Origin: Rhodococcus sp. B7740
GTDB lineage: Bacteria > Actinomycetota > Actinomycetes > Mycobacteriales > Mycobacteriaceae
Assembly (NCBI RefSeq): GCF_000954115.1
Contig: NZ_CP010797.1
Coordinates: 3,720,001 to 3,784,000 of the forward strand
Reading direction: 5' to 3'
DNA length: 64,000 bases
Numbering within the stretch: the first letter of the stretch is position 1; every line of letters starts with the position of its first letter. The position numbers and the translations under genes are program-made. Shown here one piece after another: positions 61,281 to 64,000 of the stretch. The notes beneath the pieces were generated by a model. It was not told where the DNA came from. It worked only from the letters and a program-made list of their open reading frames with translations, and did not search any database.

Positions 61281-61793
61281 CTCGTCGTTCGGCGGACCGA
61301 TTCTCGACGCGGATTCGGTGATTTTTCGAGGCGTCGACCATTGATTCACACCTGTGGATAACCATGTGGACAACATCGAAGTTTTGGGGATGGAGTGTGG
61401 GCGCCTGTGCACCGATGTGATTCGTCCACAGGCAGCGGTTCGTCAACCACGAATTGGTCCCGAGTTCATCCCCACGACACCACGCTCGGCCACCAGCGGA
61501 TCGAGTGGTCCGTGCACAGATTCCACAGGACCTATTAATACTTCTGTTTTCTCCTTGAAAGAACTTCTTTGAAAACAGGTGTTGGGGAACGATCCGTTCA
61601 CAGGCCCCTCGGGGACACCTGAATCCCGAGTTCGGCGAGACCCTCGCGCTTCCGTCTTGGGTTCGGAGGGCATACGGTGTGCTTGCGCTGGATGTGCCAC
61701 ACTCGTCGTTGCATCGGTTCGAGCGGCAACCATCGTGGTTGCACCGCCGGATCGTGAAGACGAACGCCACCGAACGAGAGGAAATGCCGAGCG
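61281..61793. other. oriC: Probable origin of replication, oriC (dnaA-dnaN gap)
   Basis: DnaA-box-like 9-mers: TGTGGATAA 61353-61361 (perfect, reverse), TGTGGACAA 61365-61373 (reverse of TTGTCCACA, a common actinobacterial form) and TCGTCCACA 61422-61430 (one mismatch), with weaker matches around 61346 and 61518. An AT-rich stretch at 61532-61577 includes CTATTAATACTTCTG and is bounded by CTGTTTTC / GAAAACAG (61544-61551, 61571-61578), a likely unwinding element. The dnaA-dnaN gap is the known oriC position in mycobacteria and Streptomyces. The dnaN promoter must lie toward the right end. Confidence 0.85.
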
Positions 61794-62978
61794 ATGGAGC
61801 TTGGAAGTTTGAAGTTTCGCGTTGCTCGTGAAGATTTTTCCGATTCCGTCGCGTGGGTGGCTCGTAGCCTGCCGTCCCGGCCGCCCGTTCCCGTTCTCGG
61901 TGGAGTTCTTCTTGCCGCCGACGAGCAGGGTCTGACGGTCTCCGGATTCGATTACGAGGTCTCCGCTCAGGTCAAGGTCTCCGCCGAAGTTGCCACTGCA
62001 GGCCGAGTTCTGGTGTCGGGCAAGCTACTTGCCGATATCACCAAGTCGTTGCCGAACAAGCCGGTCGACGTCACCGTCGACGGAACCCGCGTTCTGGTCA
62101 ACTGCGGCAGCGCCAAGTTCTCACTGCCCACGATGCCGGTGGAGGACTACCCGCAGCTCCCCGAGCTGCCCAACAACACCGGTTCGCTGGCCGGCGATGT
62201 CTTCTCCGAGGCAATTGCCCAGGTCGCCGTGGCGGCGGGCAAGGACGACACACTGCCGATGCTCACCGGTATCCGCGTCGAGATCGACGGCACCAACGTC
62301 GTTCTCGCGGCCACCGACCGTTTCCGGTTGGCCGTTCGAGAGGTGGAGTGGACTCCCGCCGGCGCCGATACCACCACCGCGGTGCTCATCCCGGCCAAGA
62401 CCCTGTCCGAGTCGGCCAAAACCCTCGGCGGCAACTCCGGCTCACCCGTCGAACTGGCCCTCGGTTCCGGTTCGACCATCGGTAGTGACGGGCTGCTCGG
62501 CATCGTCAGCGATGGGCGCCGCACCACGACGCGTCTGCTCGACGCCGAATTCCCGAAGTTCCGTCAGTTGCTGCCGGCCGAACACACTGCGGTGGCGACC
62601 CTCGAGATCGCGTCGCTGATCGAAGCGATCAAGCGTGTGGCTCTCGTCGCCGAGCGTGGCGCGCAGGTTCGACTGGAGTTCAACGGCGAGGGTGTGTTGC
62701 TCTCCGCAGGTGGAGACGATGCAGGTCGCGCCGAGGAGGCTCTGCCTGCCGATTTCCAGGGCGAGGCTCTGACCATCGCGTTCAACCCCGGTTACCTCAT
62801 CGACGGCCTGTCGTCGCTGCACAGCGAGAAGGTTACGTTCGGATTCACGACGCCGAGCCGACCCGCAGTGCTGCGGCCGACCTCGGACGAGGAACTGGTG
62901 CCCGATGACGCGGGCAAGTTCGCGGCGCCGCAGTCCGAGTACACGTACTTGCTGATGCCGGTCAGGCTGCCGGGCTGA
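61794..62978 (+). CDS. dnaN: DNA polymerase III sliding clamp (beta subunit)
   Basis: 394 residues, three clamp domains. '[20 protein letters not shown]' near residue 15, '[20 protein letters not shown]' near 105, '[20 protein letters not shown]' then '[13 protein letters not shown]' near 155-180 and the C-terminal '[12 protein letters not shown]' (M-P-x-R-L, clamp-binding pocket). Dimer encircles DNA and tethers polymerase. GAGGAAA precedes the ATG 61794. Confidence 0.97.
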   Translation: MELGSLKFRVAREDFSDSVAWVARSLPSRPPVPVLGGVLLAADEQGLTVSGFDYEVSAQVKVSAEVATAGRVLVSGKLLADITKSLPNKPVDVTVDGTRVLVNCGSAKFSLPTMPVEDYPQLPELPNNTGSLAGDVFSEAIAQVAVAAGKDDTLPMLTGIRVEIDGTNVVLAATDRFRLAVREVEWTPAGADTTTAVLIPAKTLSESAKTLGGNSGSPVELALGSGSTIGSDGLLGIVSDGRRTTTRLLDAEFPKFRQLLPAEHTAVATLEIASLIEAIKRVALVAERGAQVRLEFNGEGVLLSAGGDDAGRAEEALPADFQGEALTIAFNPGYLIDGLSSLHSEKVTFGFTTPSRPAVLRPTSDEELVPDDAGKFAAPQSEYTYLLMPVRLPG

Positions 62979-63043
62979 TCCGGTCTGGTTACTGTTGAAC
63001 CCGCGCGAACTTTCGCACCTGACACAGACAAGGACGCCTCATC

Positions 63044-63970
63044 ATGCAGCTGGGCTTGGTCGGTCTCGGAAAAATGGGCTTCAACATGCGCGAGAGACTG
63101 CGTGAGCACGGTCACGAGGTGGTCGGCTACGACCCCCGACCGGAGGTGACCGATACTCCGTCACTGGCCGGTCTGGCCCAGGCGCTGACGGCGCCTCGTG
63201 TGGTGTGGGTGATGGTTCCGTCGGGCAAGATCACCCGCGACACCATCACCGGTCTGGCCGATGTGCTCGAGCCGGGCGATCTGGTGATCGACGGCGGAAA
63301 TTCTCGATTCACCGACGACAAGCCCAACGCAGAGCTGTTGGACGCCAAGGGAATCGGCTACATCGACGCCGGAGTATCCGGTGGCGTCTGGGGCCTGAAG
63401 AACGGCTACGGCCTGATGGTCGGCGGTCAGGACGAGCACGTCGCTCGGGCGATGCCGATCTTCGACGCCTTGCGTCCCGAAGGCGAGCGTGCGGACGGTT
63501 TCGTGCACGCCGGTCCGGTCGGTGCAGGCCACTACTCGAAGATGGTGCACAACGGCATCGAGTACGGGTTGATGCAGGCGTACGCCGAGGGTTACGAGAT
63601 CCTCGAGGCCGAAGAACTCGTGCAAGATGTCCAGGGCGTACTGCGAGCCTGGAGCAAGGGAACGGTCGTGCGATCGTGGCTGCTCGACCTGTTGGTCGAA
63701 GCGCTGGGCCAGGATCCGGAATTCAGTGCGATCTCCGGCTACACCGAGGATTCCGGTGAGGGCCGTTGGACCGTCGAGGAGGCCATTCGTCACGCGGTCC
63801 CCGCACCGGTCATCTCCGCGGCCCTGTTCGCGAGATTTGCGTCGCGGCAAGAGGATTCACCGGCAATGAAGGCTGTTTCCGCACTGCGCAACCAGTTCGG
63901 CGGGCACGCGGTGAAGAAGGCCGATGCCGACGAGACCCTGCGCGCCCCGGCGCCGAAGAACACCGAGTAA
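63044..63970 (+). CDS. gnd: 6-phosphogluconate dehydrogenase, decarboxylating (short form)
   Basis: 308 residues, the short Gnd type (about 300) rather than the 470-residue form. NAD-binding 'MQLGLVGLGKMGFNMRERLR' at the start, 'GDLVIDGGNSRFTDDKPNAE' near residue 80, 'GYIDAGVSGGVWGLKNGYGL' near 105 and 'GPVGAGHYSKMVHNGIEYGL' near 165 (catalytic Lys and His-Asn-Gly). Converts 6-phosphogluconate to ribulose 5-phosphate with CO2 and reduced cofactor. Follows dnaN by 65 bases, in place of recF of M. tuberculosis. Confidence 0.94.
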   Translation: MQLGLVGLGKMGFNMRERLREHGHEVVGYDPRPEVTDTPSLAGLAQALTAPRVVWVMVPSGKITRDTITGLADVLEPGDLVIDGGNSRFTDDKPNAELLDAKGIGYIDAGVSGGVWGLKNGYGLMVGGQDEHVARAMPIFDALRPEGERADGFVHAGPVGAGHYSKMVHNGIEYGLMQAYAEGYEILEAEELVQDVQGVLRAWSKGTVVRSWLLDLLVEALGQDPEFSAISGYTEDSGEGRWTVEEAIRHAVPAPVISAALFARFASRQEDSPAMKAVSALRNQFGGHAVKKADADETLRAPAPKNTE

Positions 63971-64000
63971 GTGTTCGTTCGGTCTCTGCAGCTGCACGAT

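Noticed and set aside
1..64000. tRNA, rRNA, tmRNA or CRISPR repeats
   Set aside because: No cloverleaf, rRNA-like sequence or regularly spaced repeat array was noticed on either strand by eye. A covariance-model scan would be decisive.
1..64000. Insertion sequences or intact transposases
   Set aside because: No transposase DDE or serine/tyrosine recombinase gene was recognised; only a possible N-terminal integrase scrap near 15.4 kb.

Overview
The window is high-GC actinobacterial DNA. Its right half carries the replication-origin neighbourhood in the order known from Mycobacteriales: pcnA, mutT4, a DUF6049 gene, murJ, sigM, anti-sigM, trxB, trxA, cwlM, GNAT, parB, parA, rsmG, jag, yidC, yidD, rnpA, rpmH, oriC, dnaA, dnaN. 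A gnd gene follows dnaN where Mycobacterium tuberculosis has recF. This order, the leaderless promoters and a ggH gene suggest Rhodococcus (Rhodococcoides) or a close relative. That is inference from gene content only.

Layout. 1-4.5 kb (minus): peptide/metal-type ABC importer operon whose two permease halves are fused. 4.6-8.6 kb (plus): a metallohydrolase-like protein, an LLM flavin oxidoreductase, and a polar amino acid importer whose binding protein and permease are one chain. 8.7-15.1 kb: PhoX-type phosphatase, GH25 lysozyme, a thioesterase-like protein, glucosylglycerate hydrolase, DinB-fold protein, SDR. 15.1-18.8 kb: a visibly lower-GC accessory island with a possible recombinase remnant, a winged-helix/nuclease-like protein, a two-gene operon (Ser/Thr kinase plus an unrecognised barrel-like protein) and a LuxR-type regulator. 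19.0-23.8 kb: a second accessory block with a tandem TetR regulator, a NACHT/STAND NTPase and a PaaK-like adenylating enzyme. 23.8-37.7 kb: PPOX protein, secreted lipase, leuS, SdpI-like and DUF1648 membrane proteins, a BASS transporter, glutamate decarboxylase, YqgE, a TetR/epimerase pair, an MFS transporter and a secreted DUF4185 protein. 37.8-64 kb: the conserved origin region.

How the parts work together. MurJ with its pseudokinase tail, CwlM, SigM and the thioredoxin pair form the cell-envelope and redox block. ParA, ParB and six parS sites (five perfect) between 53.8 and 56.1 kb form the segregation system, spread over an unusually long 1.8 kb spacer between rsmG and jag. rpmH, rnpA, yidD, yidC and jag form a translation and membrane-insertion operon reading away from oriC. 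The origin itself is most likely the 61.2-61.8 kb dnaA-dnaN gap, with DnaA boxes and an AT-rich stretch.

Regulatory themes. At least ten genes have a TANNNT -10 hexamer 6-7 bases before the start codon, so they are probably leaderless. Two families of repeated palindromic elements sit directly on stop codons. Best candidates for something undescribed are the kinase/barrel/nuclease-like island (15.4-18.3 kb) and the TetR-NACHT-PaaK block (19.0-23.8 kb). No tRNA, rRNA or CRISPR array was seen.
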